Of a stretch of DNA of 64,000 nt, positions 31,526-42,539 are shown piece by piece. Source of the DNA: Tenrec ecaudatus (lineage: Eukaryota > Chordata > Mammalia > Afrosoricida > Tenrecidae); contig NC_134536.1 of the NCBI RefSeq assembly GCF_050624435.1, positions 130,022,758 through 130,086,757 of the forward strand, written 5' to 3'. The notes below the pieces were generated by a model. The model saw only the letters and a list, made by a program, of their open reading frames with translations. It was not told where the DNA came from and did not search any database. A program made the position numbers and the translations under genes. Every line of letters starts with the position of its first letter. The first letter of the stretch is position 1.

Positions 31526-31571
31526 ATACACTTCTTACACTAGATCGATGTCAATTATGCTCATGTATGTG

Positions 31572-31760
31572 ATATAGACAGTGGCACTGTTTGGTACGTG
31601 TTGGACTGCTAATCACAAGGTTGACAGTTCAAACCCCCAGCTGCTCCGAGGGAGAAAGATGGTGCTATCTACTCCTATAAAGACTTACAGCCTTGGAAAC
31701 TCCATATAGGGTCACCATGAGTTGACATCGACTCGATGGCAGTGTTTCTTGGTGTTTGTT
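31572..31760 (+). repeat. AfroSINE
   Basis: GGACTGCTAATCACAAGGTT, GAGGGAGAAAGATGGTGC, ATGAGTTGACATCGACTCGA and TGGCAGTG; the head is worn. It starts about 40 bp from the FXYD retrocopy. Confidence 0.9.
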
Positions 31761-31764
31761 TATT

Positions 31765-33215
31765 GTGGGATCTGCAGGTAGAGGATCACAATGTCAGAGG
31801 AGAATGTTGGTTTTGTTTGATAGAGCGATAACATTCAGAGGAGGCATCAAGATCAATGGTAGTGACGGCAGTTGGAATGCAGGCACCTGGTGTTAGGGCC
31901 TAGATTTGGGGAGAGGAGGTCACAGTGGAAATGGGGAGGATGAGTAGGTTCTGAAGCCAGGGGCATCTGAGTCCATTCTCTTCAGTGAGGTCCTTTCCAG
32001 GGCCTTGACCTCTGATTTCTGCATGCATGCAGGCCATGGTTGCCAACTGGATTGTGACATGATACAGAGAAAGCACACCTTTCAAGGCCAGGGAATTAAG
32101 TGAACAGAGTTCAGCTCCAAGTATGGGAAAGGTGGGAAGAAGTGCTGAATTTTGGGAATAAGTAAATTTAAGCAAGATTGCACATGGATTTCATGGTTGT
32201 TTGAAGATACGTTATCTTCTTTCTTCTTCAGTGTTTGATATTTGAATGCCCTATAACCATATCATACTACAGAAAACCGACTTCATTAAGCCAAATTGCA
32301 TTTCTGGTGGGGAATATGTACTTTTATTTCCTAACCAATTTATTGTGTTTATATAGCTGTAATCTTTGAAACATTCTTTTTGATTATTTTTCTTTTTGAT
32401 TTTTACTTCCCTTTTGAAATCAATTTCATTAACACACAAAGTGTTTTTTGTAGATTAATTTTTAAAAGACATGAAAGTGAAGTTTACAAAAACTGCAAAA
32501 GAGATTAGTATTCATCATCAGAACAAATAAATGAAAAAAAAACCCAACAACATACATGTATACACACACCAGGAAAAAGGGTCAGTAAAAGTATTGGTAG
32601 GAGGCTTCCAGTCCGTACCTGCCCAGGATATTCCAGTGGGAACCTATGTAAGTATTTCTCCATAACCAGTGGCTAGCTGAGTCAAATGCTCTCAGGAACA
32701 CACTCTTCTTGGTCTCATTACAGTGCCTTTGACAGCCAGCTCGTCCAGGGAGATTCAGAGAGAGCAGTCAGCTCGGAGATTATGGTGACTGGTTTTGGAT
32801 TCTACGGGAATAATCTTGATAGGTTTTCTCAGTGGACACAGGGTGATCATGGGGGCCTATTTTGAAGATGTTTTGAGAAAATTAAAATCTGTGTCGATGA
32901 GAAAAGGGCCAGGACTGTTTTCTATCATGACCACGCACCTGCTCGTTCTTGGGGACTAGTAGCAAGGGCTGTCCCGTGAGAACGTTGCTGAGAAACCTCA
33001 CCGTAGCCGCCCTCCAGACCTGCTCTTGTTTTTTCAGACTTCTGTTTGCTCCCCACAAGAACACAGTGTGAGTTCCCGAGGAGTCCAAACCTGCCGCTGT
33101 TTCGAGGTGTCATGCACAGAGTGTGACAAGTTGGAGGGAAGTGTGAAGTGTGAGAGAGATGGAAACAGGGCCTTCAGCAGTGTGGACACCTGCATGGAGC
33201 CACATAAAGAGAAAT
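31765..33215. other. Unassigned stretch
   Basis: No exon or repeat could be named over about 1.4 kb. A hydrophilic 91-residue minus frame and Cys-containing plus frames near 33026 carry no domain. Confidence 0.3.
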
Positions 33216-33231
33216 AATAGCTTCACCTTTT

Positions 33232-34034
33232 TTATTTTAAGCATTTTATTGGGGGCTCGTACAACTCTTACCACACTCCATACACACATCCATTGTATCA
33301 AGCATATTTGTACATTTGTTGTCCTCATCATTCTCAAAACATTTGCTTTCTACTTGAGCCCTTGATATCAGCTCCTCATTTTTCCCCACTCCCTCCCTGC
33401 CCCCTTCCTCATGAACCCTTGATACTTTATAAATTATTATTATTTTGTCATCTTACGCTGTCCAACGTCTCCCTTCACCCACTTTTCTGTTGTCCATTCC
33501 CCAGGGAGGAGGTTATATGTAGATCCTTGTAATCAGTTCTCCCTTTCTACCCCACCTTCCCTCCACCCTCCCGGTATTGCTACTCTCACCACTGGTCCTG
33601 AAGGGATCACCTGTCCTGGATTCCCTGTGTTTCCAGTTCCTATCTCTACCAGTGTACATCCTCTGGTCTAGGCAGATTTGTAAGGTAGAATTGGGATCAT
33701 GATAGTGGGGGGAGGAAGCATTTAGGAACTAGAGGAAAGTTGAATGCTTCATAGTTGCTATCCTGCACCCCGACTGGCTCATCTCCTCCCTGCGACTCTT
33801 CTGTAAGGGGTCTCCACGCTGCACTCCCCCTCATTCACAATGATGATTTTTTGTTCTTTGATGCCTGATACCTGATCCCCTTGACACCTCGTGATCACAC
33901 AGGCTGGTGTGCTTCTTCCATGTGGGCTTTGTTGCTTCCCAGCTAGATGGCTGCTTGTTCACCTTCAAGTCTTTATGACCCCAGACGCTATCTCTTTTGA
34001 TAGGCAGGCACCATCAGCTTTCTTCACCACATTC
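33232..34034 (-). repeat. Family A retroposon, longest copy, with 13 bp target duplication
   Basis: This is the longest contiguous copy, 803 bp. From its 3' end it runs TTTTATTGGGGGCTCGTAC, the CACCCACTTTTCTGTTGTCC block, GGTAGAATTGGGATCATGAT and CATTCACAATGATGATTTT. It ends with the 5' module (GACACCTCGTGATCACACAG, AGACGCTATCTCTTTTGATA). The exact 13-mer agcttcacctttt flanks it at 33219-33231 and 34035-34047. It has no long ORF in either direction beyond antisense artefacts, so it is non-autonomous. Confidence 0.95.
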
Positions 34035-34056
34035 AGCTTCACCTTTTAAGATTTTT

Positions 34057-34122
34057 TTAATTCTTTTTTTAAATTTATTTATTTTTATTTTAACAATTTA
34101 TTGGGGCTCATACAATTCTTGT
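34057..34122 (-). repeat. Second family A insertion, 66 bp, in the same site
   Basis: TTATTGGGGCTCATACAATT is the family A 3' end, antisense, behind a T-rich stretch. The exact 17-mer caccttttaagattttt lies at 34040-34056 and 34123-34139. This duplication overlaps the right duplication of the previous element, so both inserted at the same short target. Confidence 0.9.
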
Positions 34123-34339
34123 CACCTTTTAAGATTTTTATTTAACAAAGGTTTCTGTGATTCTTTAGCAGTGCTTTGTGACTTACCCGGGCCCTCTATA
34201 GGTACAGATAGCAAGTACACACATGCACACAGGAGGGGTTTTCAAGACGTTTGTGGAAAAATTCCAGAATCTTATCATTTCATTTTCTGTGAGCTTTTTA
34301 AACCTCCCCTTGTATATGTGTATGTAACAGATATTGTAT

Positions 34340-34378
34340 ACAGTATATATACATGTGTGTATATGTGTGTGTGTGTGC
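34340..34378. repeat. (TG)n-rich microsatellite
   Basis: Mixed tatatgtgtg and tgtgtgtg runs, impure. Confidence 0.8.
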
Positions 34379-34483
34379 TTTTGAGTTGATTCCATCTCAT
34401 AACAGCTGTAGAACAAAAAACTTGTAAGAATAATACAAGAAATTACTATGCACAGTTTTACTTGTATACGCACACGCATGCCA

Positions 34484-35128
34484 TTACGGTTGATCCTTGC
34501 ACAAGACAGGCTTGGACTGTGGGGTCCACTGACACAGGTTTTCAACACCTTGTGACACTAGTCATCTTCAAGTGAGCTGTTCTACTCTCCAGTCAACTGC
34601 TGATGGCAGTAAGAAGCCATCCCCATGGCTCACGCCCATTTTCACCTTGGTTGTCCCAATCCCACGCTGAGCCCCGTGGGGTGTGCAGCCAGTGATGCAG
34701 GATGTGCTCCGACAAAGCAGAGAACGGTCGTGGCTTTACGAGAAAAGGCTGAATGGCTTAGCACGGACACTAGATCCAGGTCTGCTGCTGCGGTCATCCA
34801 CCACTTCAAGAGGAGCACATCCGGGGTCACAAACGAAAAGGTGCCGCTGTCACTACAGCGAAGACTGCAGGCACAAAAACCTTGCCTTCTCTGGGAAATA
34901 CATTTTTTATCTTGCATGGAAAATGCAGCTTGTATGTCGGCACAGAATACATACAACATACAGAATATATGTCAATCAAATGTTCATCGATCAGTAAGAA
35001 TTCTGGTTAACAGTAGACTGGTTAAGTTTGGGGCTGTGTGTGTCAAAAGTTAGATGTGGATTTCCAGCTATGTGGGGACAGGGAATTGGTGCCTTTAACC
35101 CCTGAGTTGTTCAAGGGTCAACTGTAGA
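34484..35128 (+). mobile_element. Tigger (pogo) DNA transposon, MER2-like ends
   Basis: Left end CGGTTGATCCTTGCACAAG and right end TTGTTCAAGGGTCAACTG form about 25 bp inverted repeats of Tigger type, each flanked by a TA. Next to the right end, GGTTAACAGTAGACTGGTTAAG and GTCAAAAGTTAGATGTGGATTT match the MER2/Tigger subterminal arm. The middle (34560-34960) is not the standard MER2 middle I remember and has open frames of 104 to 142 residues in several phases without a recognisable DDE motif. It is non-autonomous or a deletion product. Confidence 0.75.
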
Positions 35129-35199
35129 AGTTTTTAGTTGACAGATTGAAAAATCTTTAACAATCTGCCGATCCCTAGTTTTGGCAGACGTGGGGAGAC

Positions 35200-35560
35200 A
35201 CGCGCTCTCCAATACTGCAGGGCGGGAGTGTGAATTAGCACGATGTTTTAGTGGGCAGGTTCATGGTCTATCCATCCTTTGACCCAGAAGTTCATCTTCC
35301 AGACTGGATCCTGCAGACACACTTGTGCCATGATGCATATACAAGAATCTCCATGGCACACTGTTTGAATTGTGCTCCAGAGGGCCTGGGAAATGAATTA
35401 TGCAGCTCAGACCATAGAATATAATATAGTCTTTTGAAAGAATGAGGTAAAGCCAGATATATGGAAAAATGTCAAAGGTATATTAAGCTTAAAAAAAACC
35501 CGGCAATATGAAGAATAATATGTAGGGTTAGGATTCAATTTATATTAAAAATTGTATTTC
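35200..35560 (+). mobile_element. L1 3' fragment, sense
   Basis: CTATCCATCCTTTGACCCAG, GATGCATATACAAGAATCTC and the ATAATATAGTCTTTTGAAAG block follow the order of the L1 ORF2 end and 3' UTR (dead copy). Confidence 0.7.
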
Positions 35561-35764
35561 AGACTAAGTATATAAATATAATTTAAATGTATACAGAGGC
35601 TCTACCGCATCAATTATGTAGTCAAAATGCACGAAATATTCCTGGAAGGGTGCTCAGTCAGCAGTAATTTCCTCTGTGGGGCAGACGGGATAGTTACACT
35701 CCGGGAAATGTTGCAGGTTTGGAGGGCAGTGTTTAAGTACTCGTGCGCGTCCATGAAGATTGCA

Positions 35765-35815
35765 GCATCGTCCTACAGGGACACTATGAATGGGAACAGA
35801 CTTGATGCCGGGGGG
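35765..35815 (+). repeat. AfroSINE tail fragment
   Basis: TCCTACAGGGACACTATGAA and CAGACTTGATGCC form the worn tail, lying about 30 bp before the RTE piece. Confidence 0.45.
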
Positions 35816-35849
35816 TGTGGGGTTTTGTGTGTTTGTGTTTTACTCCTTG

Positions 35850-36325
35850 TTGTTGTGGTTAGGGGCCGTCAGGTTGGTTCCGACTCATCGTGCCCTCTGC
35901 CCAACAGAACGGAACACTGCCCGGTCCTGCACCACCCTCCCAGTCGTTCTTCTGTTTGAGCCCGTTGTTGCAGCCACTGTGTCCACCCGTCTTGTTGTGG
36001 GCCTGCCTCTTCTCACCACCCCTCTACCTCCTCCAGCACGATGTGCTTCTTCAGGGACTGATCCCATGTCCAAAGTATGTGAGACAGGGTCTCACCACCC
36101 TTGCCTGTAAGGAGCATTTTGGCTGTACTGCTTCCAGGACAGACATGTTTTTTTGTACTCTCGGTTTTCTTCACCAGAACCAGAATGGAAACGCATCTTT
36201 GGTCTTCCTCATTCAACTCTCACTTGCGTTTGAGGGCTTGAGTTGGCTCCCCTGGATGTCAGTACTTTAGAGAGGTGGTGTGCAGTCATTTGGTGCCTTG
36301 ACTGCTGCTTCCACGTGCCTGCTCT
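35850..36325 (-). mobile_element. RTE (BovB-like) LINE, 3' end fragment
   Basis: The plus strand starts with the reversed RTE 3' terminus, GTTGTGGTTAGGGGCCGTC and GTTGGTTCCGACTCATCG. It continues through CCCGTTGTTGCAGCCACTGT, CATGTCCAAAGTATGTGAGA and CTTGACTGCTGCTTCCACGT. In sense orientation it is the last 480 bp or so. The 106-residue and 126-residue plus frames are antisense shadows. Confidence 0.92.
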
Positions 36326-36329
36326 CCAG

Positions 36330-36858
36330 GCATGCATTGCTGTGCCAATGGCTAGCCCTGCCTGACTTGTTCGCACACACACTTTGCTTTGGACAATTGT
36401 AGGCTTCGTCGACATCCCTCCCTTCCTCCTCCCCTACCCTTGGATTATTTTGAAGCAGATTCTAGACATTATGTTATTTCATCTATAAATACTTAATTAT
36501 GTAGCTCTAAAAGATGAAAATTATTTTTAGAAATCCTAATTGTCATGTACACACACATAAAAACCCAGCAATTCCTTAACATAATCACATTTCTAGTAGT
36601 CATTGTTCAAATTCTCCCAATTATCTCACTCTCTTATTCACTTGTTTGAATCGGAACCTAAATAAAATCCAAACTTTGTCATTAATTGGTATATCTCTTA
36701 AATATCATAGAATCTAGTGACTCCCCCAATCATATCACTCCTTCATCTTTCCCTCTCACCTCCCGTGCTCTGCCTCTCTGTCCCGTTTTTCATTTCCATT
36801 GATCTGTGGGAGAAACGGAGTCATTTGCTGTGTTGTTTCCAATGGGAGAGGTCCCTTA
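36330..36858. other. Unassigned stretch
   Basis: AT-rich between 36460 and 36720. Some blocks (AAATTCTCCCAATTATCTCA) look like an old antisense LINE, but I cannot name it. Confidence 0.3.
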
Positions 36859-36860
36859 CA

Positions 36861-37030
36861 GTATCCTTGTGGCTCTGTGGGTTAAACATGGGACTGCCAA
36901 CTGCAGGGCTGACCGTTCAAATCCATCAGCTGCGCCAAGGGAGAAAGAGGAGACGATCTGCTCCTAGTCAAGATTGATCGTTTGGGGAACCCTGTACAGT
37001 GTTGCTATGCGTTGGAATCAATGGTTTGTG
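36861..37030 (+). repeat. AfroSINE
   Basis: TATCCTTGTGGCTCTGTGGG, GGACTGCCAACTGCAGGGCT, GGGAGAAAGAGGAGACGATC, with a worn tail. Confidence 0.8.
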
Positions 37031-37044
37031 GTTTGAACCTGGTT

Positions 37045-37170
37045 ATTGAACCTGGTGGGCTGTGATCTGCATGGTTGGCAGTTGAAGGCTTTCTACCCCC
37101 GTAAGCAGTTACAGCCTTGGAAACCCACAGGGCTGGGGGCAGTGTCATGGACTGCACGGGAGTGAGTTTG
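37045..37170 (+). repeat. AfroSINE fragment
   Basis: GAAGGCTTTCTACCCCCGTA, the CAGTTACAGCCTTGGAAACC block and GGGAGTGAGTTTGG are the 3' half of a second copy directly after the previous one. Confidence 0.7.
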
Positions 37171-37369
37171 GTTTTTGGAGCCCTGCCCTGGAAGAAAGGC
37201 CTGATGGCACAGAAAGCCCCAGAGAGCTGTTCTCTGTGACACAGAGGGTGGCCTATGACTCGGGATCAGTTCAGTGCTAACAGGTTTGATTTGGAGTTTG
37301 TTTCAAGTGCTCCTGGTGTCGTGCCTGTCTAAGTCTGGTTAGGGTTGTAATAGCCAAACTGAGCTCACT

Positions 37370-37532
37370 TCCAGGGAGCCACTACCAACTCATTCCCTGT
37401 GAGGGGCTAAGACTGTAACTATTTACAGGAGTAGAAAGCCCAGTCTTTCTCCCGAGGAGCAGCTGGTAGTTTCAAACTGCCGACCTTGCAGCTAGCAGCC
37501 CCATGGTGTAACCACTCTGCCACTAGGGATCC
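37370..37532 (-). repeat. AfroSINE, antisense
   Basis: CAGGAGTAGAAAGCCCAGTC, CTTTCTCCCGAGGAGCAGCT, CCGACCTTGCAGCTAGCAGC, ending CACTAGGGATCC (reversed head). Confidence 0.9.
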
Positions 37533-38039
37533 TGTGGTTGTGATAGGGTCCAGCAAATAGATGACTACAGTGTAGCGTGCTAGATGTTGGGTGCAGGCAA
37601 GTAGAGAGTGCTCTGAGAACACACAGAAGACACAGGAAGAAGGGCTTTATATTTCTGCTGAGCTGGGAAGGCGAAGTCAGAGTCCAGCAGGCTAAGGCAG
37701 GCATAAGTGGCCAGGGGAATGGTGCAGACAGCGCTAGGCCCAGAGCTGAGGAGGGAGAACAGTTTGCTGGGGAATTCCACATCACTCAGAACAGGGAGAG
37801 GATAGTGGTCTGAGGAGAGAGGGACAGGCTGGAGGGGTGTTCAGGAGACCTAATGGACCGGGTTCAGGAGCACTTGCCGCTTGAGAATGCCATATTTGGG
37901 TTTTAAGCTAAATTCAGGCAGACCTGCTAAAAGGCATTTACAGAGATGTAGGTTGGAACTGACACGGTATCTATTAGATCAGAAGCAGTGGAGGTGGAGA
38001 GAGTCTGAGTCACGCTCTCAGAAACCACAGAGCACCTGT

Positions 38040-38690
38040 TTTCTGCCAGTACTGTTCCCAGTGCTTTCTCCAGCTGGGTCCAAAATAGGCAGAACTCTGC
38101 CCTCCCCTAACTTACAGTCTGGCCCGGGAGCAAGCCAGTAAAAATGAATCAGCACAGAGGTACATGCTGTTGACTGGAAAGCCAATCTGCTCTGTTCACT
38201 TTCACCCAGTTCACAAGACAGTTTGTTTTTGTTTTTTTCCAAGATAAGTATCACATCCATATCCTATATTTAGATAGTGGTGATTTCCAGAGGAAGGCAA
38301 AGCTGGGAGGTGAATAAGGGAGCAGTGAGAAGCGGGGAGGGCACGGTTTTCTGTAGAGTGCCCGGGAAGGCTTCACTTTAGCACGCACCTGAATGAAGTG
38401 GGGAAGCCAGCCGGCCACGTGGGCATCTGAGGGAAGAGCTCTGTGGCGGTCTGGAGAGGATGAACAGTGGGGAGGTCGGTGTGACTGACGAGCAGTTAGG
38501 GAGGGGAGAGCGGGAGAGAGGATGCCTAAGAGCGAAGGAGTCTGATCACCGAGGGCTATACCTCATCCTTGTAAAGATGTGATGGAGCGAATAGACACAT
38601 GGTTCATGAGGAAGAATCAGACGTGGGTGAAGCGGGGAGGAGACACTGGGGAAGAGGACATTTGCCGGGGACACCCTCTCTTTTGGCAAT
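38040..38690. repeat. Ancient mammalian interspersed repeat
   Basis: CTTACAGTCTGGCCCGGGAG, GTGGGCATCTGAGGGAAGAG and the ACCGAGGGCTATACCTCATC block follow the order of a widespread old mammalian repeat whose name I cannot fix. Purine-rich. Confidence 0.4.
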
Positions 38691-38884
38691 GCTGTCTTTA
38701 GATGGCCGAGGAGAAAAGCCCACGATGGAGCTGTAGATTTGGCGGTCCTCAGGAAATGCCATGCTAATCCGTGCTCAACACATATTTACTGCTGTGACAA
38801 GTCACCATGGGCCTCATCGTTAGAGAGCCAGCAGTTGTGTGGTGTTCCCTGCCTTTGCTCTCTGCTGAGACGAACCCTTGCGGT

Positions 38885-39048
38885 GGCATGGGTATGTTGG
38901 GCTGTTTGAACCCGCCAGCCTCTCTGAGGGAAGAAGAGGCGACTTTCTGCTCCCTTGAAGATTTCCAGCCACAGGTACCCACACGGGAGCCCTCCTCTGT
39001 CCTGTAGACTCCCTGTGAGTTGGAATCGACTCGATGGCAGTGTGTTTT
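38885..39048 (+). repeat. AfroSINE, 3' two thirds
   Basis: GTTTGAACCCGCCAGCCTCT, GGCGACTTTCTGCTCCCTTG and GTTGGAATCGACTCGATGGC. Confidence 0.85.
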
Positions 39049-39087
39049 TTGAACCTTCCTTTCTACCTGTGACCAGGCCTAAATGCA

Positions 39088-39255
39088 CAACCGTTTAGTC
39101 GTTTCTGACGCAGAGTGACCCTGTAGAACTGCCCCCATAGGACTTCCTGGCCTGGACGTCGTTATGGAAGCAGTCTGCCTGCTCCTTGTCGCACGGAGAG
39201 TGCTTGGTGGGTTCAGACCATCAGCCCTCAGTCAGCAGCTCACATCTAACCCGCG
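39088..39255 (-). repeat. AfroSINE, antisense
   Basis: GTCGTTTCTGACGCAGAGTG, CCCTGTAGAACTGCCCCCAT, GGGTTCAGACCATCAGCCC. It forms an inverted pair with the copy at 38885-39048, about 40 bp away. Confidence 0.78.
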
Positions 39256-39259
39256 GCCC

Positions 39260-40080
39260 GTTGCAGAGTCAAGACTCCCTCAAAGAGTGAGCTCACTATG
39301 ACACGTGATGAATTCAGTTTTTCTTCATTCGCCAGTGATCTTTACCATGCGAGCTTCTCGATTTGGTTTTTGAGAATAAAGCAGATGGAGCAGACACGCT
39401 CAGTCACTTATTATCAGGCAAATGTCTCTTTCATTACAAAAGATAATCCTGACTCCACCTATTGTGAAGGGGCAAAGTCTTCCTTAGCCTTTAAAGTGTC
39501 CACCGACTTCCTGGTTGACATCAACCTACTGGAGTCGAATAGCAGCTGTTCCTACTGAGAGAGATGTCATCCTGAGCTTTTGCCTTAAGCATGGTTTTAG
39601 GAGATCCACCCATCAAGTCCTCACTTACCGATGATCTCCATAACTCTCTGGGCAATGCCCGGTCTACCCAGCTGATAATCAGGCGGAGAAAGGAAATCAG
39701 GGATTACAGTCAGGCATGCCATCCTACTATTGGCGAAGAAGGTATTACAGGACGACAAGGAAGGGGTCGTCCCTTGAGTTGGAGGCTGAGAGAGAAACTT
39801 GTGAGAGAAGAGGATAGCTTCTGAAGCCATGATCTGTGCGCACAGTCCTTTTTATTTGCTTGCTCGACTTTGTATTGTGCACAGGGCACATCACCAGTTT
39901 TCCATTCAGCGGTTCATGTGCATTGTGTTTCATCCCACTGATTACAGACCCACCGTGTAGTAACGCTTATCCCACTGCCTCCCTGTGTTTTCTGTGCCCA
40001 TTCCGCCACCTCTTTGAACCTTTCTGGACTTTGTCCTTGGGTAAGTGCTCCCCTTGTGGTCCCCGTGGCTGCTTCCCTCT
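39260..40080. other. Unassigned stretch
   Basis: I can name no gene or repeat. 60-86 residue frames occur on both strands. Confidence 0.3.
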
Positions 40081-40119
40081 CTAGTTCCCCTCGTAGCCCT
40101 GTCTAGTGTTGGGCTGAAA

Positions 40120-40320
40120 ATGGAGCCGGGTGGATGGCAGGAGATAGAGGGGTGCTTTCTGTTACAGACCTGGAGGATGACTCAAGGGTTCCAGCAACCC
40201 GTCTTCTTTTATGCTTTTGAGTTTTGTTCTTCATCTCTCTCACACTCTATCCAGGACCTTGGAATGTGATCTCTCTTCAGTACATTTGGTAGAGGTAGCA
40301 GGGTACCATCTACATCTGCT
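40120..40320 (-). repeat. Family B fragment, antisense
   Basis: CTTTTATGCTTTTGAGTTTTG and GGTAGAGGTAGCAGGGTACC match the order of the antisense family B 5' part. Divergent. Confidence 0.45.
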
Positions 40321-40694
40321 GGTCTGGGGGGTGGTGGTCATAGAGACAGATGATCCCTCTTGTCTCTGCTGTGTCAGAGTAGAACTGTGCTCCGTCGTCG
40401 GGTTTCAGGTCTGCTTCTCTGCAGCACATCTCCAGGGCTTGCTTTCCAGGCCAGCTCTTCATCCACCTCTTGCCCATCTCTGCTTTTCTGGCTAAGCCCC
40501 TCGGCCCCCATTGTCCTGTTTGAAGCTTTGTTTGTGAGCCCTGTGTGATCTCCCTTCCCCTGACCCAGAGGGGAACAGCAACAGCGTTAATGAACAGAAA
40601 GAAAAGAGCTGAGTAGGCGAGAGTTCCCATTCATTTGTAACGAAAAGTACTAATGCTGGCATAAAAATTAGGTACAAGGTCTCTCCCTCTCACA

Positions 40695-40737
40695 AAGAAG
40701 AAGAAGAAGAAGAAGAAGAAGAAGAAGAAGAAGAAGC
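40695..40737. repeat. (GAA)n microsatellite
   Basis: About 14 uninterrupted AAG/GAA triplets. Confidence 0.98.
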
Positions 40738-41019
40738 TCTCAAAATAAAGGGGCATCTCTCCCGTAGACCGTACGGGATAGAGCAAGATCTCAAGCACTC
40801 TTCATTAGTGTAGAACGTTCATGATTTTTACCACAATCTGGTAACTTCTGTAGAGGTATTTAATGTTTTCCCCTTTAGACCAGATTAATTGTTTGTTTTT
40901 TGTTTTCCGTTTAGAAAGATGCTTGATCCTCATCTTAAAAAATATCTGTGGAGTCACAGGTTTTCCATTGTCTTATAAAATACATGGACGTTGTCTACGG
41001 CCACAGTTCTCCTCAGCGA

Positions 41020-41232
41020 GAGGAGCCTTGGTGGGCCAGTGGTAAAGAGCGAGTCTGCGACCTCAGAGGTCAGCGGTTTGAAACTACCAACCCCCTGCGG
41101 GAGACAGATGGGGCTTCCTACGCCCATAAAGAGCTCCTGTCTCAGACACCCCCGGGGGCAGTTCTACCGTATCCTGTGGGGTTGCCGCGAGTCGGCATGG
41201 ACTCGGTGGCAGTGAGCTGTTGCTTGTTGGTC
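41020..41232 (+). repeat. AfroSINE, well preserved
   Basis: GGAGCCTTGGTGGGCCAGTGG, AGAGGTCAGCGGTTTGAAAC, CCCGGGGGCAGTTCTACCG, TCGGCATGGACTCGGTGGCA. CpG-rich bases are retained. Confidence 0.93.
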
Positions 41233-41237
41233 AGATG

Positions 41238-42535
41238 GAGTGAGCACCTCCTTTCAGCCTCTCTCACTGTGCATGCCGCTGAACACCTGGGACAGCCCTG
41301 TGAGGACTCAGACAGGGGAACAGCTGGCTCCAGCTCTGAGCATCCGCTTTCTTTCTCGTACCCTCTGGCCTGAACTCCAGGGCAGCCCAAACAGACGTGG
41401 GCACCAGGCATGTACAGAATCCCCAAAATAAGTCCTGGGCCCTGGTTTGAAGGGACGAGGGGACTCAGGCTTAGGGAGAGTGGGAGAGATGACCCTCTCT
41501 TTGGAATGATCCCTCGGTGCTCAGGGGCTCAGCCTGCAGGCAGTCTTACATTGATGGTGGTGGCGGTGACAGTGACAACAGCAGGATCCACAGGTGACTA
41601 AGATTCTGAGAGAGGGGAACCTGTTTTGCCCACTGGAGAATCTGTAGTTTCAAAAGAGTGTGAAAACTGCCCATTACTATTTTTCCTTTCGCTGTCTTGC
41701 TGCTGCTTTGGGAGTGCCAGAACCCCCCCAAATTCCTGGGATGCAGTGGAGAGGGAGGAGCCTGAGTAGGTGACCCCATGAAGTTGTTTATGAACGTTGG
41801 AGTTCACCCGTAAGCAGGACATGAATGGGTCTGATCCAAAATAGTATCCTGAAGTCTTTGAGAATTGAACTATGACTTGGACCACTTCCGAGGTTCCAGA
41901 CTGGCCACGGGGTAGCACTTGGGCCAAACCAATAGGAGTAGCTCAGCAAAGCCTTGGGCATTGGAATTGACACCTAATAGACAACCGAGAGACACTTGAT
42001 TGGAACTTGTGACCTGAGTGTGACCTGGCTGGTGGCTTGCTAACACAAACATATCATCACACTTCTTGGATTGAAATAGAACTCAGTTTTGATCGTATTC
42101 ACAATGCCCAGGATACAATCCAAAACTACTCAGCGTACAAAACCCCAAGAAACTCTCAATTCGTGGGCCAGACAACCAGTAGAACCAACACTGGGCTGAC
42201 ACGGATCTTGGGGTTATTTGACAAAGACTCCTGAAGCAGCCGTTGCAGAGTGCTCCAAAAGATTCAAGGGTGAGTACTCCTGAGCTGGACGGGAAGCTGG
42301 AAAGTCTCCGCGTAGACACAGAAGGAAGAAGGACGAAGTAGAAATTTCAGTCCTGAAAAAGACATTAACCCGGATTAAAAATTCATTGGATGACTTAGTA
42401 GCAGGATGGAAACGACAGAGAAGGGAATCGGTGAATTTGAAGAAAGATCAATAGTAATTGTTGGGTCTGAGCAGTAGGGGGACAAAGATTGAGGACGACA
42501 GCAGAGCCTCGGGGGCTCTGCAGGGCAACATCATA
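41238..42535. other. Unassigned stretch
   Basis: No gene or repeat could be named over 1.3 kb. The 109-residue minus frame at 41598-41927 overlaps other frames and has no domain. Confidence 0.3.
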
Positions 42536-42539
42536 AAGC

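Noticed and set aside
34625-35053. 142-residue frame inside the Tigger-like element as a possible transposase
   Set aside because: No helix-turn-helix or DDE-type block could be aligned from memory, and other phases are also open.
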